A stretch of 30,903 nucleotides of DNA from Saccoglossus kowalevskii (GCF_000003605.2 NW_003119933.1:65537-96439), one strand, 5' to 3'; shown: positions 1 through 11,415, counted from the first letter of the stretch. Notes: generated by a model not told the origin, from the sequence alone. Program-made: numbers and translations.

Positions 1-655
1 CTTTGTCAAGTAAACTCATGAGAACCAATGAATATTCATGAAAAGATTCCTCATACAGTTGGTTTTGACGGTAGAACATCTCCATCAGATGAGTCAATGA
101 ACCAGGATCGCCAAAGACCTCATGAATAATTTGAAGTAATTTCAGTGGGTCAGACCTGTCTTCCTTAGATCTATACTTTATTTCACTCTTGGCGGAACCC
201 TGCAGATGACCCATAATGTACTTAACTGCTTCACTGCCTACTAAAGAGCGAGAATTTAAATAACTACGTACATCATCTATCCATTCCTCTACTTCAGGGT
301 CGCCATCCTTACAAGGCCTCCCTTTCAATATGGCTATCTTCTTTGATTCTTTAGTCACGTACACTGTTCTTGTCCTCTCCAAGTATTGTGACCTGGGGTC
401 TTCATAACCAGACGAGCCAGCACTTGCCTGACCACGAGCTATATTCACAGATTCTAATTCTTGAGTCAATTGACTAACCTTTTTAGACTCCATATCCAAA
501 TTAAATTGGGTAGTACCAAGTCTATTCTCAAATTCTTCTGCACGATCCTTTTCATCAAGATACATTTTCTCAAAACCAGCCATCTGTGTGACTGCTTGAC
601 GCTGTTGAGACAATTGCTCTTGTAGTTCAGCAATCTGTTCTTGTAAGGCATTCAT
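1..655 (-). CDS. Retrotransposon gag, N-terminal part
   Basis: An open frame of about 218 codons starts at an ATG (plus-strand CAT at 653-655) and continues past the left edge. The first 75 or so residues are rich in Q, E, L and K and look like a coiled coil (starts MNALQEQIAELQEQLSQQ). After a short linker comes a region with ILKGRPCKDGD, VEEWIDDVRSYL, VKYIMGHLQGSAKSEI and FYRQNQLYEESFHEYS, which resembles the capsid N-terminal domain of Ty3/gypsy Gag and of the domesticated PNMA relatives. Such proteins build the particle that packages element RNA. No zinc knuckle is visible because that end lies outside the window. A domesticated host gene is unlikely, given the primer site and LTR end just upstream. 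Confidence 0.75.
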   Translation of the reverse strand, partial: MNALQEQIAELQEQLSQQRQAVTQMAGFEKMYLDEKDRAEEFENRLGTTQFNLDMESKKVSQLTQELESVNIARGQASAGSSGYEDPRSQYLERTRTVYVTKESKKIAILKGRPCKDGDPEVEEWIDDVRSYLNSRSLVGSEAVKYIMGHLQGSAKSEIKYRSKEDRSDPLKLLQIIHEVFGDPGSLTHLMEMFYRQNQLYEESFHEYSLVLMSLLDK

Positions 656-1508
656 TTTGAAGCCAAAACAACCAAACAAACCACAACTACTAAAACGCTA
701 AATTTTGACAAAGACCAAAAACGTCAACAAAACTACAAAGACAGCAAAAATTGCAAAATACTAAAACTAACAGTTTCACAGTTACTAAGTGTTTGCACCA
801 TTGACCTATTCGACTAATCTAAATTCAGGTGTAGCAGTACACTCTTAAAATCGATCTAGAAAAATAGAATTCGTAACCTTAGGGATTACACATGGTCTAA
901 ATAGTACAAAGGCGGTCTGAAAAACCTCAAGATTTGAAAAATGCGAAAACCGATAAAGCAAAAATATTCTCAGTACAAAATTACAATGTTGATATATAAA
1001 TAGAAGCATTTACAAGGAGAATTCTGAGAATCTCAAATATTGCATCAGTATAACCACACACAATTTAGTATGGACCCATGTAAATATCACAAAAATATTC
1101 AACATTCTAACTACATATCCATACCAAGGTAGAAACAAATCCACACAATAGTATTGTATGTGATTGTACACGTAGATAAAAGAACAATTACATGGACTTG
1201 GATACAATATACATCTCAAAAAAGTTCTGGCATTGTGTAATATACATAAAGTCAAATACACTACTGTTCAGGTAGAACATTGCCAAATACTAATGTTTAT
1301 CTACAGCTCAAAAACATTCAGTTCAAAATCACTCCAACTCACGAATTTCTTCTTTGCTTGCCTTGCTTGGGGTGGAGACTAGGGTTACTTGCCGGCATAT
1401 TGTCCTGATTGCTTGCTTTCGTAAGATGCAGCTCCTAGGGTTCACGAAACCTTTTCAGCATAACACTCCAACGATGAGGTTTAGTCAGATTACCATTTGC
1501 AGTCATCC

Positions 1509-1526
1509 ATCCTGCCGACTACGCCA
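1509..1526 (-). other. Primer binding site, tRNA-Ser
   Basis: The plus strand reads ATCCTGCCGACTACGCCA, which from memory is the 3' end of an animal tRNA-Ser (AGA type) including CCA. On the element strand it is therefore the complementary primer site. It lies two bases inside the LTR end, the expected position for starting minus-strand DNA synthesis. Confidence 0.8.
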
Positions 1527-1528
1527 AA

Positions 1529-2345
1529 TGTGACTAAGGGATAAATAAGTATGGACGACAGAGGTATAATTATGTGGTACAACGAATTCCCGTACCGAGT
1601 TTATTTACCAAGATTACACAGGAGAGCGACACTGTAAATTACAGGAACTAAAAACCTAAAAGATATGAAAATGCAATAATTTACATTGAGAAAATTAACG
1701 ATAATTCAAATAAAAAAATACATTTCACACTAATACTGAAGTCGCCATTCAATGAAAGCGAACAAAAGATTAGTTAAAGCACATGCCAGGAACAAAGGGT
1801 TGCATGGTCATTGAAGCACATGGCCAGAACAATAGAAACAATCTACATACCCCGTCAGTTGGTCAAATCTAACAAATTCCACTCAGTTTGGCTTGCAGAA
1901 GTTAAAACTTTCTACAGTTGAAATGAGCTGGACTCCGAACATTCGCAAACCAACTCCAGGCTGAATGGTTCAGTGGCCAGTGAGGTGACAGGACGAGATG
2001 CTCCTCAGACGAGTCCAATGATGTTACTGACCCAAACTGACTTCTCAGTGCTGAGTTTCATGGGAAATATGCAAATTACTTCTAATCACTCATGTGTGCC
2101 TTTTTTTGGCAAATTCTATGATAACTAATAAATTAAATTACTGAAAATACACAAATCATATATCTTAAATAAATGGTTTAAATACATGTCTACATTATCA
2201 AAAAAGGTCAGTAGAAATAATCAAAAAAATATTACAGATTAAAGAGCGCTCTCAATGGCCAACTTTACTAGCTCACACGTGTATGCAAATGAATACATTT
2301 ACATATATATGTGTATATATATAGTTGACGCTGTTAGTTATCACA
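1529..2345 (-). repeat. 5' LTR of the gypsy-type element (outer edge uncertain)
   Basis: The inner edge is the plus-strand TGTGACTAAGGG just past the primer site, so on the element strand the LTR ends in TCACA. A matching outer edge would be the plus-strand ATCACA ending at 2345, giving TGTGA...TCACA termini. An edge between about 1990 and 2100 is also possible, because base composition becomes more AT-rich after 2100. A minus-strand AATAAA (plus TTTATT near 1599) sits about 70 nt before the inner edge, as expected for the R region. Confidence 0.5.
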
Positions 2346-4581
2346 AGTGTCTAGTATTGCTTGGTTGTTGTTATTGAAGTTTAAATTGTGCAGATATACA
2401 GGTAGGTTATATAGTACCAATTGTTTATCCATTAAGCACACATACATATTTCTTTTGTAATATAGGTTGTTAAAAATCATAAATAAATGTCTGAGTTTTA
2501 ATATATTCGGCAACGCACCTAGTTGAATTGCAATTGAATAAATTCAATAATTATCAAGGTTTTCAATTCACATTGTGGCTCTTCGTTATATTATTAGCAA
2601 AACACATTATAAATGTGTGATTTAATATCTGTTAAATTAGTGAAAACGACGATGTAAATTTTGACTCGTATTTTAAAATTGTAATTTTTCATAGTGAAAT
2701 CAAATTTGCACTCTGAAATATCACTGGCACATAACATGTCTATCAAATTTGGTTATTTATAACCTGTGCATGATTAATTCTATTTGTTCTTGTTGTTACA
2801 TACTTTTTACATTAAGAAACCAGACACCATACGTCGCTTATCCCATAACATATCACATAGTGCATGTATTTCAGAACACTATTGTGTTTTTTTCGCTACA
2901 TGCTCTTTTTTGCGATACGGTATCAGACAATGACTTGAATGTTTTATATATCAATCTCGCACTAATATTACCGTATACTGAAAGACGTGTGTTTTTTGAA
3001 TTTGGTATTTACAAAACACAATTTCAATTAGTAGCAGCAAGTATTTTATGCACATATTGTATATTAACTGTTCATGCGCTAGTATTCGGCGGAAACACAA
3101 TTTGACGTCGTACGTGGAAAGTACATGGTCAATAAGCTGGAAAATCACATAGATGGGTTTGCGTGAATCTATGCACAGGATATTCATTTCTTATAATCAA
3201 ACATGCCGCATCATATAATTACCATCCTCTAAACATTGCTCCGTATATAAGGCTAAAACTGTCAATGCCTTGTAATTATTTAAATGAAAATTTAATTCTT
3301 TTGGCATGAATAATCCAATGTCAATAGAACCATATTTACATTGACTATATGAAAATAGTTTATTGATTTCATTGATACGAAATATAATTCTTCTTCCATA
3401 TGGCAGGCGCTGAGTTAATCTCATTTCGGGAAATAAATGTGACAGCGCTCGAGGGAACAATCACAAAACTAGAATACATATTTTTTCTGAGTGCTAGAAT
3501 GAGGTTCGTGTATAAGTTGATTTGCTAAGTAGTATCAACTCACTGAAACAATTTACTAAACATTTAGCCAAACTTTCGGCAAACATTTTGTTTCTTTTCT
3601 TTACCAAATTACTGCGCAAACTGCGTTCAAATAAGAATTAAATTGTATAATAGCGGTGTTTATATACAACAAAATAAATTACTTTTTTTCTAATTCTCAT
3701 CGGATTCCCCGTAATAAGTTTAGTCGCTATTAAGAATATTGTCATTATTTTAAAGGACAACAGTTTTAAATGCAAGACGCTCCAGCCCGATAGTTCTATT
3801 GAGTACATTATGCAACATATTGGAGTACGGCGCTCCAGTAGTGGTCGTATAAACGAAGACGTGTTTATATAGTCTACTAGTTAATTTGTGTAATCAAAAT
3901 ACCAACAACTAATTGACGTTAAAAATTTACTCAATGAAACGTGCGTTTTTAGAGCATCATCGAGTTTTCAACGTTTGAAGAGTTACACCTGGAAATGCGA
4001 CAAAAGCTAAAGTTAGAAATGCAAAAATCACAAATTAAGTAAATTATGGAGTTATACATTGTTAACAACTTGATACACGCCAACATAGAAATAAAAAAAC
4101 AATTTGATTTAACAATTATTGCTATACTATAATTTATTACGTAGCAATGCCATGACAGGTTATTGTATCACAGTGATGAAAAAGTGTAATAATTTCTATA
4201 TTACATTGTAATACAAATCTCAGGAATAAGATTGGTCAATGAAAGCAGAGACTCGTATACGCGCTCTCGAATTCCGTTTCCGACGTGTGCGTTTTAAAAT
4301 CTAGTAAACCGGTTTTTCAGGCGACGTCATCTGACATCAATTATATCATACACACGAGTAAATTACGCCTCGTGCATTGCTAGATTGCCACATGATCATG
4401 ATTGTTTTCGAGTAAGACGGCCTTAAACATATTTTTTGATGTTCAAGTTCCAATGTGATACTCAGGAAAGTTCTCAATGTTTGTCTATATCTAGTTTATA
4501 TATGTCACATATTCAAATAAAATACATGAATAAGACAATGAAAGTGCAGTCAAATTTTATGTCTGATGAATAATGTTTACG

Positions 4582-5170
4582 GCTTTCTAGCCAACCTTTC
4601 TACTTCCCGATTTTCTAATAAACTTTTACGACTTTTTAGCAACTATTTCGAATTTCAAGCAACCTTTTAGGATTTTGCAGTCAACGTTTATCAACTTATA
4701 ACCAAATTTTGACATAGCATTTTGAATTCCAGGCCTGATTTTCGACATTTCTCCTACTTTTATGACTGTACAGCCAACTTTTCTGACTTTCTAGACAACT
4801 ATTTAATATTCTTTTACAAATTGTAGACCATTTTATATTTTTTCAACATTCCAAGCAGCTTTTCCATTTTTCTGGTAAATATGCCATTTGTTATAACTTT
4901 CTAACCAATTTCTTTGACTTTTCGACTTCCCACCACTAACTTTCGCTTGTTTATAATCACCATGTAATTCTTTCTATCCAAGTGACCAAGCAACCAAGCG
5001 ATTTGTATATTTTAAGTTTTGAGATTTACTCGAATTCTGCAGAATATAACGTACTTTTAACGAATTCACAGTCAAGCCTTATCACTTTCCAACCAACGTT
5101 TCTGATATCGCAAACAAACATTTTTGACTTTTCACACAAAGTTACCTACATTCGAGCCTTTTTCGGAATA
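4582..5170. repeat. Degenerate minisatellite
   Basis: Variants of a unit close to GACTTTCTAGCCAACTTTTC recur every 20-30 nt (for example near 4582, 4635, 4765, 4787, 4900 and 5085). The copies are strongly diverged and the spacing drifts, so this is an old tandem array. Confidence 0.5.
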
Positions 5171-6468
5171 ACCACATTGCGACAACTTCTTAAAAAATGT
5201 TCGCCCGATCAATGAAATTTGGTGGTGACAAATGGATATTTTACATAAGTGATAATTAATATGTATACTTCCATATCATGATTAGATGGTTAAGCCAATT
5301 TTATTGATGACCTCATTGTCACAATTCGATTTTAGAATTCGATGTTTAATTTGGAATTCTATTGCATTTTATCTAACTTCTTTACGTCAAATCAGTCAAA
5401 CTAAAAGTTTGTTTTAAGTTTATCTAAACTATAAACGACTGTTCAAATTTTGAAACGCCCATAACTTGAGAAGCATCGTATCTTGTTTATAGTGATCGTG
5501 TGTTTTTGGGAAGGACAGTCTTATTTTGTGTGGCATTACATTTACTTGCCATGTATTTTGAATGCCATTTGGAGATGTATATACATTATTTCTGTGTATT
5601 TGTGTTTTTATATGATTGCATGGGTAATGTATTTGCATATTGCGAATGCACGTGCGCATAAAATGCATGTTGAATTCAAATTGTAGTGATAATTTGAAAC
5701 GTGTACAAATGTATATTGGAATGGTACCATATTTTTTTTTTATCAACACTTAAAAAATAATATAAAACAGACCCCCCGAGTTGGCGAGAAAAAAAAACCT
5801 TCAAAAAATATTTAGGGAGTAATTCATTTAAAACTTCCATATTTTGAGAACTGAATAATCTATCCGGCTATCTTTTGACAAACAGAGAAAGGTTCTCATA
5901 TCTGTAAGCGCACTTCCACAAAAATATGCAAATTTATGTTATGTCTCTATATCATTTCATCGTGTATTTAAATGCAATGAATTTAAAGAATTCCCCGTGT
6001 ATTGGAAGGTTATAGGTCAATTGTGTTTTTTTATATCGAAAATTAATTTGTGAAATATTTTCTTCGATTTTAAATTCGCATTTAATTATTGATTTACTTG
6101 ATTTGGTCAAAAGGTACTCTATTGAAATCCTGCCATGTGAATAACTATATTCACAATTAGCTTTGCGTTTGTTATATAATTGTCTCGCTATTTGTGTTAT
6201 GCAAACAAAATGGAGAAAAACATATTTGAGGGACTAAAACTGAAATTCAGCATAATTAATTAATTAATTTTAGTAGAATATAATCAAAACCAAGATACAA
6301 TTTGTCGTTTCGCTAGCTTCAGTGCAAATTTGGTGTGATTTGATCTCTACTTGGTTTATTCCTGTTGTAATATGGTTACTTGTTTTTTACTTTCGGCTAA
6401 ATCGATTTCCCCTTAAAAACTGCTATTCAAGTATCTTTGTACATGTATTTACAATTGATTGGCCCTTT

Positions 6469-6500
6469 AATGCATGCTTATTTTAATGCATGCTTATTTT
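6469..6500. repeat. Perfect 16-bp tandem duplication
   Basis: AATGCATGCTTATTTT occurs twice head to tail (6469-6484 and 6485-6500) with no mismatch. Confidence 0.9.
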
Positions 6501-7098
6501 AGGACATCAAGCATCTTGTGATACAAAATTAAAATAAATTTGTATTATTTCTGATAAAAACTCACGTCGCAATTCCACTAAGGCAAGGATAAACGTGGCA
6601 CATTTGTACAGTGCAGTAATTCAACCTATGATATACATGTTATAGTAATTCGATATGATTCGACTTAATAATAAAAAATAATTTATACTCTTTAACTGGA
6701 GAAAATAAATTACCAACCAAATTAACATCAATTTGTGAGTGTTTATGCAATGTTTTAATTTGTTATTTTATGGACTGTTAACGGAGTTAATGGCTTATTA
6801 TGCTGCTAGGTGACATATAAACATTAATATGAAAAATTGAAATTGATTGCGCTCAAAATAACAATGAATTTCTCTGCATTGACTGTGTTTTAAGAATTAT
6901 ATTCCGTACCTATGCATCCACAATGTTAATGATGATCGTTTTTCATAAATTAGGAGTACCAGGTCTATAATGATGCAACATGAATTTCACCTATGAATGT
7001 TTTTCTGATGTTAACTCATTTTCATAAAAGTGATTTTTCATTTAACTGGTGACTCTCACATATACAGACTGTAAGCAAACCAGGAAAAAAAACTTATC

Positions 7099-7146
7099 AT
7101 GACATTGGTCTGGATACTATCGACTCTATTGGCGATGCACGTCTCG
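7099..7146 (+). CDS. Gene A exon 1, signal peptide
   Basis: An ATG is followed by 16 codons with a hydrophobic core and a GTAAGC donor in phase 0. Genes B and C start with an exon of the same kind. Confidence 0.8.
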
Positions 7147-10100
7147 GTAAGCCACGTATGTATACTTGGTATATAACATATTCGTAAAATCAAATAGAAT
7201 TGTCGATTAAGTAAGCTTATAGTACCGTTTGCTCGCAAGGATGTATGCAATAACGAAGAAGATAGTACTTGCTATCCGAATACCTCGGTACAAGTTAAAC
7301 ACAAGCCTTGCTTATATTTACAGGGAGAGAATTGTCCAATAATAAACAGCTGTGACAGTAATTATGGTGTATGTGCATTTGAAAATGGACAGGAGATATG
7401 TAGCTGTTTAGATGGCTTTGTCCTTGACGATGATTATGTGACGTGCATTGGTAAGACTCTTTAAATACGCCATGGAAGGTACTAACGGAGTACCTTCCAT
7501 GAACACGCCAAACCGACAGGCAGCGCCCTCACAGCGAACATATTGTTTTGATTTGTAGTCTTTTGTCGGCACTAGCGGGCGTGACATGCAGAAAAGGTTA
7601 ATTAGTCAGACGAGTTGTCCAGTAATTATGTCCAGTAATAATATCTGAATCGTGAACTATACCGGCATGAATGCCATATGCGTCAGTAACCATAATGCGA
7701 TGGTTTAATTAAATATCTGCAGTTCATATTAATTTATGAATAGACTGGATGACGAAGTTAACTATATGTGCGTTATTGGAACATGGTAACTAACACTATC
7801 AAACATAATTTCAGTGTGATTAGTTTACAGTGTTCATAAACATGATATATGCATATATATCACAACTATTGTCTCAGATAACGCTGACTATTTTGTTAAA
7901 CTGACGTAGATGTTGATGAATGTGAGTTGGGCACTCATGGCTGTGAGCAAGGATGTACCAATACTATTGGTGGTGCCGATTGTTACTGCTTTGAGGGATA
8001 CGAGATATTAAATCCACGTCTTTCCCATCTGTGCAAAGGTAAGTATGTGCTTCACATTTCGACATATTAGTAGTAACCGTCGGACGTATTCCCCAATGTA
8101 CACATAGCCGTCTGACGAAAACCATGCATGTCAAACATACCTGGACTGATTGGTACAAAATCAATTCATAATGAAAGACTTTATATCCATTGTTTTGTCG
8201 ACCTTTGACCAACTGGTTGCGTTTTTCTTCCCAAAAAATATTTAAACATTAATCACAGGAACTAAAAATCAACATTTGACATTGAATTGTTATTGACATC
8301 CCTCATGGAGGTTACTTTTCACATCGTTTTGTTTGGGCGATTTGTTTCCAAATGAACGACTGGCACGTTTTCCGTGATATTATTCAAATTCTGCCAACTT
8401 ATTCAAATGAGTATCCCAGGACAACAACGCCAAATTCAAATTCAACGACAATTGTTTTCAAAAAATAAACTAAAAATAATTTGTTTCGATTCGATTTTAT
8501 CGTCAAAACGTCATCAAGCGATGTTGTTTTGTCGCGGGGGGGGGGGGGGTGGTGTCAACGGCAAACAATAGATAGATACGATTGTTTTGAGAATTTCTGG
8601 TAAATCCTGACGATTTCAACACCAGATGGCCACTCGATGGCTTGATTGATCTAAGCGAATGAGAACTTTTGAATCATGATTTACTGAAATAATATTTAGC
8701 TATGTATTGTGTTCTGTATCCCTTAGATATAAATGAGTGTGACACAGACAATGGTGGGTGTGACCACACCTGTACCAACGAGGAAGGAAGCTTCGTCTGT
8801 TCCTGTGATGACGGTTATGATTTATTTGATGGCTGGGCTTGTGCAGGTGAGTGCCATACATGGAAATGTAAATTACATGCCCGTTACGAACATATAAACA
8901 CGCAATACTTAATTCGCTGATTTAAACTCTCGAAAATAGCAAAGCACTCACCACTGTAAACAGACGCGCCCTCACTTGGCGACATTTACCGTCTCATTAA
9001 TTGTAATCTGAATGTGCGATTCAAATATACGATGCAGGATTGAAAAATTATACTAAAACTGTCCCTATCTCAGTTTTTTAATGATTCGCCCATTTTTAAA
9101 ATCTACATCAATTGAAAAAGGCATATTTTCAACCGATAATTCAATGTTATAAATATATTTATGTCTTATTTTATAATTACTATATTTAATTACACTCGTG
9201 GGGCACAATTATACACATAAATGTTCGCGTATCTTGGAATGGATCGGCTTCGTATCGACAGCGAGACACTGGATTACCTCTAAAAAAAATTCAACATGTG
9301 TTTCACATTAAAGTGTAAGGACAGTCTCACAAATGTAACTTACTGTTGAAATTGAATCTCAATCACCATATGTTGTCCACGATCTTAATTCCATAGCAAA
9401 GGATTATGGTATGGCATTATAGCCATTGAACAAATAAGAAAATGATTTAATGATGTAGCGTACTGATGCGAATCATTCATGTAAAAATGTTGTCATAGCA
9501 ATAGAACTGCAAATATTTAACTTTGCGTTTTTTACTAAATGCTCAATTCTTCGTATATTTTATATATTTCATTAATGGGAGTACAGTATAAGGTTACACC
9601 AAGAAATGAACGTAAATGTGTAATTCTATTTTCAACAATACAAATAATAATATGGAATAATTTTCGATTTGCAAACTCATTTTTTTTTTTATATTTACGC
9701 CACATGAACAATTTGGCTTGAACGAGAAACCAATGTATCCGTCTCTGTTGGTATTTTCATTGACCGGATATTCTTAACAAACGTGATAGAGACATCATGG
9801 TTGACTAAATGAATATCACATTCGTGTTCTGCTAATGCCATAACTAAATACTGCCCTCTATCGTAAATATTTAAAAATAACAATCAGTACACTTGGTATT
9901 GCCAGGGAATTTAGATGCTATACGTAGCATTATACTTGTCTAGTAGAACGATATTGATTGAACATTCAAATAAAATCCTACACATTCTGGGATTAAATAC
10001 GGACGAATATTGAATAAACAAAAGTGAAAGTTGGTCAAATAAAATATAGGGGATGGATTATCAAGGGTCTTATAAGAATTACTGGATGCACTCAGTCGAA

Positions 10101-11123
10101 TCAGGAAAGATATAAAGCGCAATATAAATTGAATTATTATTAAATCTACACAAAGTTTGTGTTATATTCAAGATTGTTGCAAGCTGGTACAGTAAAGGTA
10201 CAACCCGGGCATCGACACGAATGATCTATTTTAAAACTATTCCCATATGATATTGTGATGAACATCCATGATTTGTTGCACACATTATCAGTTATTCGTT
10301 TTGCAAGCAGCATTGTCTGAAGCAACGTGTTTCAACGCGTTATATCGCATACACGAAGAGTTACACCAGCACATCTATAGTATCGATAATTACGATACAA
10401 ACAAATTAAATTTAAATAGAATTACGGAATTAATTTTTCATGAGTATGGATAGTCGATAGTAGAACATGTTTGACACAAAAAAGTCAATAGCTACTATGT
10501 TGATAATTGAAAATAAACTAATTGATTGAATATGTAAATTCCTTGTCCAACAATATGTAGATTTATGAAACTGGTGAATGTCGTTGATTAGTGATTAAAG
10601 TAAAATAATCAGTACATTCGATGGCATTATAGATTTAATTACAATAAACATATTTAATTTAAATGTCAAAAATTGACATCACTAGTATGTCACGTCATCA
10701 CCTGTGTAATGAGTAGAATACTAACATAGAACCACACAGCATAATATTTCACAAGTGCGGATAATTTTCACATTATCACTTCATATCATGAGTAATGTAG
10801 TGACATTCTAACGGTCGCTGACCCATGTTATAAATTTGATTGTGATACACATTGTTCTCGTTCGGCGAGATTTGTCTCCCGCATTGCTGAATCAGTCCCA
10901 TACAACATTTAGTATTCGATTTACAAAGATTAGAACTGTTGAAATAGATATCACAAAAGGTTGTTGAACCCGGTAGCCTAGCACAAGTCGTACGCATCGC
11001 TCATTTTACCTGTATTATGTATTACGATATAGTTGACTCTCAACAGCTCACATAAGTCAAGGTAAAAAATGCACATCGTAACCGATGTTTTGTCTTTTTT
11101 TTGCAGAGTCCTGCGATAAATAA
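7099..11123 (+). CDS. Gene A: secreted three-EGF protein (five-exon model)
   Basis: Coding exons are 7099-7146, 7324-7450, 7910-8038 and 8727-8846, plus one last exon. The product starts with a signal peptide ([16 protein letters not shown]), then has an EGF domain at about residues 17-58 and two calcium-binding-type EGF domains at 59-101 and 102-141. The phases are 0, 1, 1, 1, as in genes B and C. The last exon is uncertain. The span given uses a short one at 11107-11123 with a long pyrimidine tract, adding ESCDK and a stop (146 aa). An alternative at 10311-10453 adds 47 residues (188 aa). Both fit phase 1, and each is followed by an AATAAA. No HYR or lectin exon was found on this strand before gene B, so A looks like a short EGF-only family member. 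It should be extracellular; its partner is unknown. Confidence 0.75.
7324..7450 (+). CDS. Gene A exon 2, EGF domain 1
   Basis: TTTACAG acceptor and GTAAGA donor; 127 nt, phase 0 to 1. Six cysteines are spaced as in EGF (CPIINSC, VC, ICSC, TC). It lacks the leading DxDE of calcium-binding EGF. Confidence 0.9.
7471..7501. repeat. Perfect 13-bp hairpin in intron 2 of gene A
   Basis: CATGGAAGGTACT and its exact reverse complement are separated by the five-base loop AACGG, 20 nt past the exon 2 donor site. Confidence 0.9.
7910..8038 (+). CDS. Gene A exon 3, calcium-binding-type EGF
   Basis: 129 nt, phase 1-1, GTAAGT donor. It encodes [22 protein letters not shown] and FEGYEI. It is about 91% identical in DNA to exon 3 of gene B. 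Confidence 0.92.
8536..8549 (+). repeat. G14 homopolymer
   Basis: Fourteen G in a row in intron 3 of gene A, a likely length-variable site that may form a G-quadruplex. Confidence 0.9.
8727..8846 (+). CDS. Gene A exon 4, calcium-binding-type EGF
   Basis: CCTTAG acceptor and GTGAGT donor; 120 nt, phase 1-1. DINEC, NGGC and [12 protein letters not shown] fit the calcium-binding EGF pattern, including the Asn-hydroxylation consensus CxNxxxxFxCxC. Confidence 0.92.
10060..10140 (+). mobile_element. Possible 3' tail of a SINE or L2/CR1-type LINE
   Basis: The segment TATAAAGCGCAATATAAAT followed by TTGAATTATTATTAAA resembles the common 3' end AAGCGCTATATAAAT plus ATT repeats of many animal SINE/LINE pairs. 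Only the tail is recognisable. Confidence 0.3.
10311..10453 (+). CDS. Alternative last exon of gene A (candidate)
   Basis: After GTTTTGCAAGCAG the sequence is open in the phase needed by exon 4 for 47 codons and then stops (begins [20 protein letters not shown]). AATAAA follows at 10512-10517. No domain is recognised. An open run of this length can occur by chance here. Confidence 0.3.
10512..10517 (+). terminator. Poly(A) signal candidate after the alternative gene A end
   Basis: AATAAA lies 59 nt past the stop of the alternative last exon. Confidence 0.3.
11107..11123 (+). CDS. Gene A short last exon (candidate)
   Basis: A strong acceptor (TGTCTTTTTTTTGCAG) is followed in the correct phase by codons for ESCDK and TAA. 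Gene C also ends with a very short exon. Confidence 0.45.
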
Positions 11124-11281
11124 TACAGAAGACGCACTGGAGAGGAATACATAATATGAATATTAATATTTGGAATCAATAGTGAACTAAAAAATCACAT
11201 ATAGTTATTTAAATGTATACATATTGAATAACTTTCGATTTTGTTGATTTGCTTTCATCCAAAATGCAACGACCACATCAA

Positions 11282-11287
11282 AATAAA
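11282..11287 (+). terminator. Poly(A) signal candidate of gene A
   Basis: AATAAA about 160 nt past the short-exon stop, and before the 3' end of gene B on the other strand. Confidence 0.4.
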
Positions 11288-11409
11288 CCCACAGCAAACG
11301 CCGACGACCATGTAATCGTTTATATAATAGTATGTGTTTGTAACATTTAAAATAACAGTATAAAACATAACTGTACGAACTGATATGTGTCCTCGTGTGT
11401 TCTTGGCAT

Positions 11410-11415
11410 TTTATT
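11410..11415 (-). terminator. Poly(A) signal candidate of gene B
   Basis: Plus-strand TTTATT gives AATAAA on the gene B strand about 260 nt past its stop codon. Genes A and B therefore end within a few hundred bases of each other. Confidence 0.4.

Larger units (their letters stand above)
1..2345 (-). mobile_element. Ty3/gypsy-type LTR retrotransposon, 5' part (cut by window edge)
   Basis: The element reads leftwards. From right to left it shows a candidate LTR, an 18-nt primer binding site, a leader of about 850 nt and the start of gag, which runs off the left edge. The pol part and the other LTR lie outside the window. The family call rests on the capsid-like gag and on the primer site next to the LTR end. 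The inner LTR edge is clear; the outer edge near 2345 is a guess. The part of gag that is visible looks whole, which suggests a fairly young copy, but no age can be computed without the second LTR. Confidence 0.75.
2346..7098. other. Gene-free stretch before gene A
   Basis: I see no exon with a recognisable domain here. The sequence is very AT-rich and holds short chance open frames, a degenerate minisatellite at about 4582-5170 and a 16-bp tandem duplication at 6469-6500. Promoter elements of gene A should lie near the right end, but I could not pick out a clear TATA box. Confidence 0.5.
8847..11106 (+). other. Long region after gene A exon 4 (intron 4 in the chosen model)
   Basis: About 2.3 kb with no further EGF, HYR or lectin exon on the plus strand. 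It holds one candidate terminal exon (10311-10453), a possible SINE/LINE tail near 10060-10140 and a cysteine-rich minus-strand open frame (10776-10997). Confidence 0.5.

Noticed and set aside
1010-1261. 83-codon minus-strand frame within the LTR element leader
   Set aside because: Low-complexity composition and no resemblance to known element proteins; it lies before gag in the leader.
2749-3105. 118-codon open frame with hydrophobic stretches
   Set aside because: Very AT-rich, no splice context, no recognisable family, and another frame is also open on the opposite strand. Most likely chance.
9695-9883. Minus-strand frame with a mildly beta-like pattern ([20 protein letters not shown])
   Set aside because: No family recognised, no clear splice sites, and length within chance range.
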